A DNA stretch of 64,000 bases. Source: an uncultured Eubacteriales bacterium (GTDB lineage Bacteria > Bacillota > Clostridia > Lachnospirales > Lachnospiraceae). Numbering within the stretch: the first letter of the stretch is position 1; the number at the start of each line of letters is the position of its first letter. Below, piece by piece: positions 17,468 through 25,823 of the stretch. The notes beneath the pieces were generated by a model that was not told the origin of the DNA, made no database searches, and worked only from the letters and a program-made list of their open reading frames with translations. The stretch spans positions 1-64,000 of the forward strand of contig ONLK01000005.1 in NCBI GenBank assembly GCA_900318615.1. The letters run 5' to 3'. Both the position numbers and the translations under genes were made by a program.

Positions 17468-17488
17468 TTCGAAGCCAGGGACTTCGAA
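17468..17488 (+). other. Hairpin and short direct repeat between lsrD and lsrB
   Basis: TTCGAAG (17468-17474) pairs perfectly with CTTCGAA (17482-17488). It is followed by two copies of TTAACAAAACTA plus T/A run (from 17501 and 17518) and then the strong lsrB ribosome site. Such a hairpin can stabilise or partly terminate mRNA so that the binding protein is made in excess; there is no clear U tract directly after the stem. Confidence 0.5.
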
Positions 17489-17550
17489 TATATAAACTTA
17501 TTAACAAAACTAATTTTTTAACAAAACTATTTTTAAAGGAGGATTACAGT

Positions 17551-18630
17551 ATGAACAAAAAGTTAGTTTCTGGGATCATCGTTGCATCGATGCTTGCCGG
17601 CGTAATGAGTGTTGGCGCCAGCGCTGATGAGGCAAAGAGTGTGGAAGGCATGACCGTTGCTTTCATCCCGAAGGTAACAGGAAACGCATTCTTTGAATCC
17701 GCAAATAACGGAGCTCAGAAATATGCTGAGAAGTGGGGCATCACCGTTGATTATGTCGGCAATGCAACCGCAGGTGCTGCTGAGCAGACGGAGGTTATCA
17801 ACCAGGCGGTTAATTCCGGTGTTGATGCAATCTGTATTTCCACCGTTGATGCAGCCGGTGTTTCCGATGCGCTGAAGGCAGCTGCCGATGCAGGCGTTAC
17901 CGTTTGTACATGGGACTCGGACGCACTGCCGGCTGACAGATCCCTGATGGTATCTCAGGGTACTCCGGATGTCCTTGGGAAAATGCTGGTTGACATGGGC
18001 GCAGACGCTCTGACCAGGAGAGGAAAAGATCCCGCGAAGGATTCAATTAAGTATTGCTGGCATTATTCACAGGCTACCGTTACGGACCAGAACTCCTGGA
18101 ATGTAGCAGGTGAAGCCTATATTAAAGAAAACTATCCGAACTGGGAAAATGTTGCACCGGATAACTATTACAGTAATCAGGATGCAGAGCAGGCTGTTAA
18201 CGTAGGTGCCGCTGTTCTGGCGGACCATCCGGATGTTGACCTGATCATCTGCAACGACTCCACTGCTCTTCCGGGACAGCTGCAGGCGGCTCAGAACGCA
18301 GGACTTGGCAAGGATGATATTTCCATCACCGGTTTTGCATCTCCGAACTCCATCAAGGATTTCTGCAATAACGACGTTCTTTATGAGTGGGGTCTGTGGG
18401 ATTGCGGACTTCAGGGCGCTATGGGCTGCTACTGCGCAGCTTACATTGCGGCAGGCAACGAAGTTAAGGTCGGCGATACCATCAATATTCCGGAAATCGG
18501 CGAAGTTGAAGTTAACGCGAACGACTGCATCGCCGAAGGTGCTGAGACAGCCGATACTAACAACGGTGTTGTTCTTCTTCCGGAGCGTGTTGTATTCACC
18601 GTTGATAACATGAACGACTACGATTTCTGA
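17551..18630 (+). CDS. lsrB: AI-2 substrate-binding protein
   Basis: A 359-residue periplasmic-binding-protein-fold receptor closely resembling LsrB, including the C-terminus NGVVLLPERVVF...YDF. AI-2 contact positions known from Salmonella LsrB are present for Lys (FIPKVTG), Asp (CTWDSDA) and Asp-Gln (TVTDQNSW). In the Pro/Ala loop the sequence is ICNDSTALP, with Asn and Ser replacing the two contact residues. The signal peptide (residues 1 to about 25, ending ASA) has no lipobox cysteine, which is odd for a Gram-positive receptor that should be membrane-anchored. The start has AAAGGAGG upstream. The AI-2 assignment is strong because of lsrK and lsrF. Confidence 0.92.
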   Translation: MNKKLVSGIIVASMLAGVMSVGASADEAKSVEGMTVAFIPKVTGNAFFESANNGAQKYAEKWGITVDYVGNATAGAAEQTEVINQAVNSGVDAICISTVDAAGVSDALKAAADAGVTVCTWDSDALPADRSLMVSQGTPDVLGKMLVDMGADALTRRGKDPAKDSIKYCWHYSQATVTDQNSWNVAGEAYIKENYPNWENVAPDNYYSNQDAEQAVNVGAAVLADHPDVDLIICNDSTALPGQLQAAQNAGLGKDDISITGFASPNSIKDFCNNDVLYEWGLWDCGLQGAMGCYCAAYIAAGNEVKVGDTINIPEIGEVEVNANDCIAEGAETADTNNGVVLLPERVVFTVDNMNDYDF

Positions 18631-18654
18631 TTAATTTCTGAAATAGCTGTTCAA

Positions 18655-18679
18655 CGGCGGCGGCCCTGATCCGCCGCCG
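18655..18679 (+). other. Intercistronic GC hairpin between lsrB and lsrF
   Basis: CGGCGGCGG (18655-18663) and CCGCCGCCG (18671-18679) form a perfect 9-bp stem with a 7-nt loop. There is no T run, so it is more likely an mRNA-stabilising structure behind lsrB than a full terminator. More GC-rich sequence follows up to 18730. Confidence 0.55.
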
Positions 18680-18768
18680 CACCCTCCGGGGGGAGAAATA
18701 CCGTCCGGCGGGTTTCGCCCTGAAAGGGGCATAGCACAGACTGAAACATTTGCTGTAAGGAGGATAGG

Positions 18769-19665
18769 ATGGCAGATTTAGAGGGCTTAAAGGTTGCTAA
18801 GGATTATCATGTAAATGTTCCATTTGCCAATCAGAATGGATTTTTTGTAAAGGGTGCCAACAGCCTGGATTGGGGCATGAAGAAACATCTGACGAATATT
18901 TTCAATCCGAAGAGCGGAAATACGGTTATGCTGGCGTTTGATCATGGCTACTTCATGGGATCAACCGCCGGACTGGAAAGACTGGATCTGCTTGTTCCGA
19001 AGCTGGCGCCGTATGTCGATGTTCTTATGGGAACCCGCGGGGCTATTCGTACCTGCGTGGCTCCGGAAATCACAAAGAGCGTGGTGCTTCGTGTCAGCGC
19101 CGGCTCCTCCATGATTCAGGATGACCTCAGCCATGAAGTAGTTGCGATGGATATTGATGACTGTATTCGTATGAACGCAGATGCCATGGCCGTTCAGACC
19201 TTTATCGGTGCGGACGGTCAGCTGGAGTCACTGGACAACCTGAATAAGGTTATCAATGCAGGCTTCCGCTACAGTATTCCGACCCTGGGCGTTGTTGCTG
19301 TAGGAAAGCAGATGGAGAGGACACCGCGGTTCTTCAAGCTGGCTACCCGCATTGTGGCTGAGATGGGAGTTCAGATGGTTAAGACGTATGACTGCGAAGA
19401 CTTTGATGAAGTTGTCGCTGCATGCCCGGTTCCGATTGTTGTGGCAGGCGGAAAGAAGATTCCGGAAAAAGATGCCCTGCATCTGGCTTACGATGTAATT
19501 TCCAAGGGAGCGCACGGCGTTGACATGGGTCGCAACATTTTCCAGAGCGCTCATCCGGTAGAGATGGCAAAATCCATTCACAAGATTGTACATGAAGGTA
19601 TGACCGATGCCGAAGCGTATGAGTATTATGAGGATCTGGTTGCTCATCCGGAAGAAAATCAGTAA
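18769..19665 (+). CDS. lsrF: Phospho-AI-2 thiolase/aldolase LsrF
   Basis: A 298-residue class I aldolase-fold protein matching LsrF (3-hydroxy-5-phosphonooxypentane-2,4-dione thiolase). The segments MLAFDHGYFMGST, LMGTRGAIRT and VVAGGKKIPEKDALHLAYD are characteristic, and Lys205 in MVKTYD corresponds to the Schiff-base lysine. LsrF transfers an acetyl group from P-HPD to CoA, giving acetyl-CoA and dihydroxyacetone phosphate, and so ends the AI-2 signal. It needs P-HPD made by LsrG, whose gene is not here. TAAGGAGG lies 8 nt before the ATG. A terminator follows. Confidence 0.93.
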   Translation: MADLEGLKVAKDYHVNVPFANQNGFFVKGANSLDWGMKKHLTNIFNPKSGNTVMLAFDHGYFMGSTAGLERLDLLVPKLAPYVDVLMGTRGAIRTCVAPEITKSVVLRVSAGSSMIQDDLSHEVVAMDIDDCIRMNADAMAVQTFIGADGQLESLDNLNKVINAGFRYSIPTLGVVAVGKQMERTPRFFKLATRIVAEMGVQMVKTYDCEDFDEVVAACPVPIVVAGGKKIPEKDALHLAYDVISKGAHGVDMGRNIFQSAHPVEMAKSIHKIVHEGMTDAEAYEYYEDLVAHPEENQ

Positions 19666-19709
19666 AACAAAATAGCGGTTCAGCCGCACAGGAAGTTATT
19701 GTATTCGAC

Positions 19710-19759
19710 ATCCTCTCCACCCGTTCCTGACCTTCAGGGGCGGCCGGAGAGGATTTTTT
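19710..19759 (+). terminator. Terminator of the lsr operon; gene-free spacer 19666-19985
   Basis: ATCCTCTCC (19710-19718) pairs with GGAGAGGAT (19746-19754), followed by six T. The 320-bp spacer up to the Hsp70-GrpE gene holds no gene. A 16-bp direct repeat GATTTTTTCATGGTGC lies at 19752-19767 and 19779-19794, and an extended -10-like TATGCTACAAT ends at 19891 without a recognisable -35. Confidence 0.75.
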
Positions 19760-19985
19760 CATGGTGCGGAACATGGAAGATTTTTTCATGGTGCAGTACA
19801 AAGAAGATGAATGCCACGGAGCCGGATGCGCCGGCCGGCATACACCGTGCCATGACCTTTTTCCCCCGGCATCATCATTCTATGCTACAATATGGTTAAC
19901 AAATGAACACGCCGCAGCTTCCTGTCAGGAACCGGAGCGTTCCTAAAAGGCGGCGGCACATGAAAATAAGGGTACAGCAGGATAT

Positions 19986-21653
19986 ATGGATAAGATATTT
20001 GCGATCGATTTTGGAACGGCGTACTGCCGGGCGGCCGTAGCCGAAAATGGGCTGCCGGAAATGGTTAAGGATGCGGAGGGACAGACGGCCATGCCTTCCG
20101 CCGGGACAAAAACGCAGCAGGAAACGGATGGCAGCGGCTTGCCGGCCTTTCCCGCCGCTTCGCTGCTTTTACAGATGAAGTGGCGTACGCAGCAGTATAC
20201 CGGTGAAAAGTTGAGGGAAGCCGTGATTGCCGTTCCGGCAGGATCCGGCATTGCTGAAAGGCGTGCACTGGGACAGGCGGCTCAGATTGCCGGTATTGAG
20301 CTTAAAGGGATGATCGGTGAACCGTCAGCCGCGGCGCTTTACTGGTGGAGCACTCACAAAAGAGACCAGAAAATTCTGGTGTATTGCCAGGGCGCCGGTT
20401 TTACGGATGTTTCTTTGTTTGATATCTCCGGGCGTAAAATGACGGTTCTTGCTTCGGAAAGCGGCCGAATCGGCGGCAATGACATGGACGAGTGCATCGT
20501 CCGCTATATGATTTCCGAATTTCAGAAGGAAAACGGGGTAGATCTTTCCGGGGATCCCGCGGCTGTCGGGCGGCTTTGGAAGGCGGCGGCCGGGGCAAGG
20601 ACGGAGCTTTCATCCCCCATGAAGCGGACATCGGAAATATATCTTCCGTTTATTACGACAACAGACAGCGGCATGCTTCATTTTGAAATGCATCTTCAGC
20701 GCGAAAAGGTGGAGGAGCTGACGAGAGATCTGATGGGCCGCAGTGCGGCGCTTGTTTCCAATGTGCTGAAGGAAGCCGGCATTCCGGCGCCGGATCTGAC
20801 GGCTGTAATTATGGCCGGAGGATGCACACACATGCCGATGGTTTCCTCCATGCTCACACAGGCTGCCGGAAGGGAGCCGGAAAAAGATGCTGATCTGGAT
20901 CAGGGAATTGTCCTGGGAGCGGCCTGCTGCGCCGCGAGTCTTTCATCGGATATTTATATGAGCGATTTTCCGGAACCGGAATTATTGAGATATTCCGAAG
21001 GATCGGGTGCGGACCCGGATGAAGTGGAACAGACGGAGAAAACGTCCGGGTTCAACGGCACTCTGACGGAACAGGAAATTACGGAATTAACCGCGAAGGC
21101 AGCGGCGATGGAGGAATCGAACCGGGAACTGAAGGATGTTCTTCAACAAGGCGGGCTTCGCAGCGCCGAAAGGAAGAATAACAGCCCTTCCGGAAGCTCC
21201 GGCCCTTCCGGGAATATCGGCAATTCCGGACCCGGACGCAATGGGAACACGGTGAATGGCGCGGGCACATCTTCAGGGGCAGGCTCCCGGAACACTCTCA
21301 ATACGAAGGAGCGGGGCGGCCTGGATGAAAATACGGTTTGCACCCTGGTCCGCCAGTTCCTTCCGGTGGCCGATAACCTGGAGCGGGCCTTGAAGGCAGC
21401 GGAGGGAAGAGCGGATGATCCGCTCGCCGCCGGTATTCAGAAAACATACCGCCAGCTGTGCGATATTCTCAAATCAATGGGCGTTGAACCAATCGAGGCG
21501 GTCGGACACAAATTCGACCCGATGTTTCACTGCGCAGTTCAGCATGTGGACGATGCCGGTGTCGGTGACGGGATTGTTGTTGCTGAATTTCAGAAAGGAT
21601 ATACCTGCCACGGAGCGGTTATCCGTTTCAGCATGGTTGTCGTAGCGAACTGA
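19986..21653 (+). CDS. Chimera: degenerate Hsp70 ATPase domain - lid remnant - GrpE
   Basis: A 555-residue protein joining DnaK and its nucleotide exchange factor. Residues 1-350 follow the DnaK nucleotide-binding domain: FAIDFGTAYCRAAV, EAVIAVPAGSG, IGEPSAAALYW, RIGGNDMDECIVRYM, and GGCTHMPMV at 278-286. About 80 residues that carry the catalytic Lys70 in E. coli DnaK are missing, and the phosphate loop DLGGGT reads CQGAGF (134-139), so ATP hydrolysis is doubtful. The substrate-binding beta domain is absent. Residues 359-388 resemble the DnaK lid helix (LTEQEITELTAKAAAMEES). A Gly/Ser/Asn-rich linker (about 395-444) leads to a GrpE domain (455-555) with LPVADNLERAL and GVEPIEAVGHKFDPM. The normal dnaK/grpE genes are not in the window. 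Confidence 0.9.
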   Translation: MDKIFAIDFGTAYCRAAVAENGLPEMVKDAEGQTAMPSAGTKTQQETDGSGLPAFPAASLLLQMKWRTQQYTGEKLREAVIAVPAGSGIAERRALGQAAQIAGIELKGMIGEPSAAALYWWSTHKRDQKILVYCQGAGFTDVSLFDISGRKMTVLASESGRIGGNDMDECIVRYMISEFQKENGVDLSGDPAAVGRLWKAAAGARTELSSPMKRTSEIYLPFITTTDSGMLHFEMHLQREKVEELTRDLMGRSAALVSNVLKEAGIPAPDLTAVIMAGGCTHMPMVSSMLTQAAGREPEKDADLDQGIVLGAACCAASLSSDIYMSDFPEPELLRYSEGSGADPDEVEQTEKTSGFNGTLTEQEITELTAKAAAMEESNRELKDVLQQGGLRSAERKNNSPSGSSGPSGNIGNSGPGRNGNTVNGAGTSSGAGSRNTLNTKERGGLDENTVCTLVRQFLPVADNLERALKAAEGRADDPLAAGIQKTYRQLCDILKSMGVEPIEAVGHKFDPMFHCAVQHVDDAGVGDGIVVAEFQKGYTCHGAVIRFSMVVVAN

Positions 21654-21714
21654 GGTACTTTGCGTTTTCAGGAGTATCGCCGGCATGAGTCACGGATGAA
21701 ATGAAGGGTGAAAA

Positions 21715-22257
21715 ATGGGCACAAAGGACAGCAATTTTTCCATACGTCACAGCTCACAAAAGGACGTTGGACGTATCATGGAAATTTACGAATATGCACG
21801 GAAATTTATGGCGGAAAACGGCAATCCAAGACAGTGGGGAATGACCGGATGGCCGCCTGAAAAACTGATCCGTCAGGATATTGAGGCCCAGCACAGCTAT
21901 GTGTGCGAAGCAGACGGAAGGATTGTCGGTACCTTTTATTATAACTATGGCCCCCATATTGAACCTTCCTATGAACGTATCTGCGGCGGTGCGTGGACCG
22001 GAGTTAAAAAATACGGAGAAAGCGGCAATACCTACGGCGTTGTTCACCGGATTGCGGGGGACGGATCCGTAAAAGGCATCGGAACTTTCTGTCTTGCCTG
22101 GGCGTTCGAACAGTGCCATCATCTTCGGATCGATACACATCCGGATAACAGGGTCATGCAGAAGCTGCTCCTGAAGCAGGGCTTTGAGCGCTGCGGGTAC
22201 ATTTACGTAATGGAAGACAGGGATCCGAGAATAGCATTTGAAAAAACAGGGGATTAG
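21715..22257 (+). CDS. GNAT-family N-acetyltransferase
   Basis: A 180-residue GNAT protein. YVCEADGRIVGTFYYNYG gives the beta4 strand, VVHRIAGDGSVKGIGTF the acetyl-CoA pyrophosphate loop (a loosened R/Q-x-x-G-x-G/A), and LRIDTHPDNRVMQKLLLKQGF the C-terminal helix typical of this family. It should acetylate an amine with acetyl-CoA; the substrate cannot be named. It begins 61 nt after the Hsp70-GrpE gene. Its stop lies 34 nt before the start of the next gene. Confidence 0.85.
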   Translation: MGTKDSNFSIRHSSQKDVGRIMEIYEYARKFMAENGNPRQWGMTGWPPEKLIRQDIEAQHSYVCEADGRIVGTFYYNYGPHIEPSYERICGGAWTGVKKYGESGNTYGVVHRIAGDGSVKGIGTFCLAWAFEQCHHLRIDTHPDNRVMQKLLLKQGFERCGYIYVMEDRDPRIAFEKTGD

Positions 22258-22291
22258 AAAGCAGACAACAAATAGAGGGAGGGAACAGGTT

Positions 22292-23926
22292 ATGAAAGGA
22301 AAGAGAGCTGTTTCAGGAGTGTGGGCAGCCGCATTCGCACTGGCCGCCGGAATTTTTACTTCGTCTGTTTCGGGACTTGCCGCAGCGGCGCAGGAAAGCG
22401 CAGAGAGCACACAAAATGCAGGCAGTTTTGAAAACAGTACTTCACTGCCGGTCCTGGTACGGGACAGAAGCTATACCGGCACACAGGGGGAGGATGCCCG
22501 GTCGCTGGTTTATTTTTACTATGACCAGATCCATCCGTGCACCGTTCGTTTTGAGGAGATTCTCGGCGGAACGCCGGGGGCTGCGGCCTCCGGTCCGGAG
22601 ATGTCCGATGGAATGTCGGAGGCCATCACTAAGCTCAACCAGGAGGTTTCAGCCTTCGCCCTGTCAACGGAGTCGGAGTACGAAAATATAGCGCAGTCGG
22701 ACTATGAAACTTATTCAGGGGACTGGGACTACAATCGTTATGCCCTGAACATTGACCTGATGGTGCAGCGGCTGGATGAGCACGTGTACAGTGTGCTCAT
22801 GCAGGAATATTCCTACACAAACGGAGCACATGGATCTACCATTTTCACCGGTTATAACTATAATACCGCGGATGGAACAAAGCTGGCACTTCAGGATGTG
22901 TTCCCAGATACGTCCGTCCTTGCAGAGAAAATTGCAAATCGCATGCGGGAACTGTATCCGGAACTGACCGATGACCTGTTTTCTGTTTCTGTTGAGCAGT
23001 TGATTCAGGGAATGATTGATGAAACCGGATACAGCGGGAGCCTCGCTTTTACACTGGCACCGGACTGTGTGAATTTCTGGTTTGGCCCGGGAAGCGTTGC
23101 CGCGTATGCGGCTGGCGGACAGGTTGTTTCGTTTACGTATGAGGAGCTGTCCGGAATCATAAAGGAAGCTTTCGTTCCGGCCGGATCCGGTGATTTTATA
23201 CGCCAGATACCGAATTTCCTTGCAGTAAACGTTCCTTCCGGCAGCGGCTTTGCAAAGCTGAGTCTGGAGGGAATGGAAAACCAGCAGGATGGCTATTCCA
23301 CCGGCGAGATGAGTATGCACCTTACGTACGGTACTACTTCCATGGAGGAAAGGCGGTACGCCTATGCTTACAGCGGTTACTATGCGCAAAAAGACGGAGT
23401 GAGGTATCTGATTGTCAACTATTTACAGGATAATGACTGGCAGAGTACAGATATTTACCGGCTGGGAGATGACGGCATCGCAAAGACAACGGATAGCGCC
23501 GATGGGATTTATGATTTTATTCCGCTGGATCCATCCCGTTTTGCACTGAAAAGCCGCATTTATATCTGCGGTACGACTCTCCGGGCAAACCTTTATTCCA
23601 TCCGTGAGGACGGAAGCATAAACCCGTTCTATCCATGGTATGCGGATATAAACACCCTTGCGGAAACGGGTGTCACAGCAAAGACAGATATCCAGGCTCA
23701 GATAGTGACAGATCAGGCTGCACCCGAAAAAGCATCGCTTGCGGAGGCGGTTATTCCGGCTGGAACGGTCATGAATTACTATCGAACCGACAATGACCGG
23801 TGTATGGATTTCATCACACAGGATGGAACTATCTACCGGATCACAATGGATCACGGGGATGGTCTGGACATGATCAACGGCCGGCAGGTGACAGATCTGC
23901 TGGACGGAGTGGTATACGCCGGCTGA
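22292..23926 (+). CDS. Exported DUF3298/DUF4163-type protein
   Basis: A 544-residue secreted protein. The signal peptide covers residues 1 to about 33 (basic start MKGKRAV, hydrophobic core AAAFALAAGIFTSS, Ala-rich cleavage region). Residues about 140-300 fit the DUF4163-DUF3298 pair found in RsiV-like anti-sigma factors and in the PdaC deacetylase: YSYTNGAHGSTIFTGYNYN, LALQDVFPD and SGSLAFTLAPDCVNFWFGPG. No transmembrane anchor or deacetylase domain is seen. The remaining 240 residues are Tyr- and Asp-rich, with repeated beta-strand-like stretches and no recognised domain. The start ATG 22292 has GAGGGAGGG upstream; a longer reading would overlap the GNAT gene. Function unknown. Confidence 0.75.
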   Translation: MKGKRAVSGVWAAAFALAAGIFTSSVSGLAAAAQESAESTQNAGSFENSTSLPVLVRDRSYTGTQGEDARSLVYFYYDQIHPCTVRFEEILGGTPGAAASGPEMSDGMSEAITKLNQEVSAFALSTESEYENIAQSDYETYSGDWDYNRYALNIDLMVQRLDEHVYSVLMQEYSYTNGAHGSTIFTGYNYNTADGTKLALQDVFPDTSVLAEKIANRMRELYPELTDDLFSVSVEQLIQGMIDETGYSGSLAFTLAPDCVNFWFGPGSVAAYAAGGQVVSFTYEELSGIIKEAFVPAGSGDFIRQIPNFLAVNVPSGSGFAKLSLEGMENQQDGYSTGEMSMHLTYGTTSMEERRYAYAYSGYYAQKDGVRYLIVNYLQDNDWQSTDIYRLGDDGIAKTTDSADGIYDFIPLDPSRFALKSRIYICGTTLRANLYSIREDGSINPFYPWYADINTLAETGVTAKTDIQAQIVTDQAAPEKASLAEAVIPAGTVMNYYRTDNDRCMDFITQDGTIYRITMDHGDGLDMINGRQVTDLLDGVVYAG

Positions 23927-24227
23927 ACAGTACAGAAGAAACCTTACCTGCGGCCGGCGGGCAAACGGAAAAACGAGAGAAAACACAATAGACAAACAGG
24001 AATAGTAACAAGACCGGACAAGTAAAATAAAAAAAGGCGAAGCGGGAAAAGACAAAGCCGGAAAAGGTTAAAAAAGCTTAAAAAAGTCTAAGAATGTCCT
24101 CATAGAGGGCGAACAGATCAGGCAGCTGCTGAAGCGGCTGGAAACTCTGGATGAAAACGAAGAGGTTCCGCAGAACAGCGAACCCGGTAACAGCAGCGAA
24201 ACGCAATTTCCTCCGGAGCTGGATGCC

Positions 24228-24509
24228 ATGCTCCTTGAATTTCAGGCGAATGCGGAAAACCTGACGCCCGCGGAGGCCCGCATAGCGCTGTACTATCTGA
24301 ACGGCTATGAAGTTTCGGAGATACCGGAGCTGGCCGGCATTTCGATAAACACAGTGAAAAAGCATAATAAAAATGTTTATCGGAAAATGAAGGTCAGCAG
24401 CAAGGAAGAACTCGTCCTGATATTTGACCTGATGCAGCGTTGCGGCCGCCTGGAAAAGCTGGAAGGGCTTCTGAACGAAAAAATATCCTCCGGGAAAAAA
24501 GATATGTAG
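24228..24509 (+). CDS. Short LuxR-type HTH protein, probably 5'-truncated
   Basis: The 93-residue product is almost only a LuxR-type DNA-binding domain: LTPAEARIALYYLNGYEVSEI, AGISINTVKKHNKNVYRKM, and KVSSKEELVLIF. The same frame stays open upstream from 24072 for 52 more codons, giving a plausible acidic helical stretch (EQIRQLLKRLETLDENEE), but it has no ATG, GTG or TTG start; a stop at 24069 closes it. The ATG at 24228 has no ribosome site. This looks like the 3' end of a larger regulator that lost its N-terminal sensor part, or a gene with a non-standard start. It lies about 260 bp before the Wadjet operon on the same strand. Confidence 0.55.
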   Translation: MLLEFQANAENLTPAEARIALYYLNGYEVSEIPELAGISINTVKKHNKNVYRKMKVSSKEELVLIFDLMQRCGRLEKLEGLLNEKISSGKKDM

Positions 24510-24771
24510 ACACAAGGACGGTTTTTGCCTTCGAAGAGCAGGCGAAAGATCGTCCCTGTGGTTTCGCATAAGTGGTGGAATCATACCTGCCTAAGCCCGG
24601 CAGGCAATGATTTAAGTCATTCACATCAGTAATAACCGGAACAAGCTCTGCAGCTGCTTTATTTTTCAGTGCAGAGAATCAAAGGAAACATAGGGTTGTT
24701 GTATTTCACCTGCGTCGCGTGAAGTGGGACCGGCGGACCGTTTCTGTATCCTTGATTGGCGGATGGGACAT

Positions 24772-25761
24772 ATGAAGAAAATTACGTTGGACGAGCTTTT
24801 GAGAAACAGACGATCTGCTCCGTACAGTGAACAGTACCGTTATATTACCGGTCTGATGGCGGCGGATAAAATCCGCCCGATGAAGTCGGCGAAAAGCAAC
24901 GGGAAGCGTCCGGCGCTGCCGCTGGGCTACTGGCTGGTGGAGCCGGAGACTGATTACAGCCGGTATAAAGAAGAACTTTCTTTTCATCTGGATCCGAGGA
25001 TTGTACCGGACTTTTATATGCATCACCTGCCGGTTTACGTGAAGGACAGGCGGGAAGTGCTTCAGCTAAGCAATTATCTTAAAAATCACAGTGCGGACCT
25101 TCAGACGGAGGTTTCTGAAAATGAGCGCAGCTTTGCCATCTGGCACAGAGAAAAATTTCTTCAGAGGGGGCCGGGCTTTCGTATCCTGAAAAATTGCGGA
25201 ATCGATCCGGCATTGCTGGCTTTCTATTCGACTTCAGAACCGCTGGCGTATTACGCGGCGCAACGAAGCGCCGGACAGAATATCCTGATGATTGAAAACA
25301 AGGATACGTTCTTCAGCATGCGGAAGGTGCTTCTTTCCGGAAAAAGACAGATACTGGGAACGGAAATCGGGACGCTGATTTACGGGGCCGGCAAGGGCAT
25401 CTGGAAATCACTGGATGATTTTGACCTCTGTGTCGAACCTTATATGAAGGATGAAAATAATCATTATTTTTATTTTGGCGATCTGGATTACGAAGGGATC
25501 GGAATCTATGACCGCGTGCGGGATATTTTCCGGTCGGGCGGCCGGAAAATTGTTCCGTTTACGGCTGCGTACCGGAAGATGGCGGAAAAGGCCGGCCGGC
25601 TGGGCACGGAGGAACTTCCGGAAACCAGGGAGCAGCAGAACCGTGATATCCGTCAGGAATTTTTTACTCATTTTAGCCGGACAGAAGAGGGATGGATGCG
25701 GAGCATACTGGAGAGCGGACACTATATTCCGCAGGAAATTTTAAATATCAGCGATTTTTGA
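24772..25761 (+). CDS. jetD: Wadjet subunit JetD (DUF2220-type, Toprim-like nuclease)
   Basis: About 329 residues. The C-terminal half carries YFGDLDYEGIGIYDRVRDIF, the acidic Toprim-like signature of JetD, the subunit that cleaves plasmid DNA once the SMC-like complex has extruded a loop. The N-terminal half (ITLDELLRNRRSAPYSEQYRY, KNHSADLQTEVSENERSF) resembles the DUF3322-like arm. Start candidates in frame are GTG 24724, ATG 24763 and ATG 24772; none has a good ribosome site and the last fits the domain start best. It leads the order jetD-jetA-jetB-jetC, with jetA 62 nt downstream. The 262-bp spacer before it (24510-24771) shows no gene and no convincing promoter. Confidence 0.82.
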   Translation: MKKITLDELLRNRRSAPYSEQYRYITGLMAADKIRPMKSAKSNGKRPALPLGYWLVEPETDYSRYKEELSFHLDPRIVPDFYMHHLPVYVKDRREVLQLSNYLKNHSADLQTEVSENERSFAIWHREKFLQRGPGFRILKNCGIDPALLAFYSTSEPLAYYAAQRSAGQNILMIENKDTFFSMRKVLLSGKRQILGTEIGTLIYGAGKGIWKSLDDFDLCVEPYMKDENNHYFYFGDLDYEGIGIYDRVRDIFRSGGRKIVPFTAAYRKMAEKAGRLGTEELPETREQQNRDIRQEFFTHFSRTEEGWMRSILESGHYIPQEILNISDF

Positions 25762-25823
25762 TGGAAGAGATCTGCAGCATCCGAAGCAGGCGATGCACTT
25801 TTTAGGCGGAGAGGAGCCGTGGC

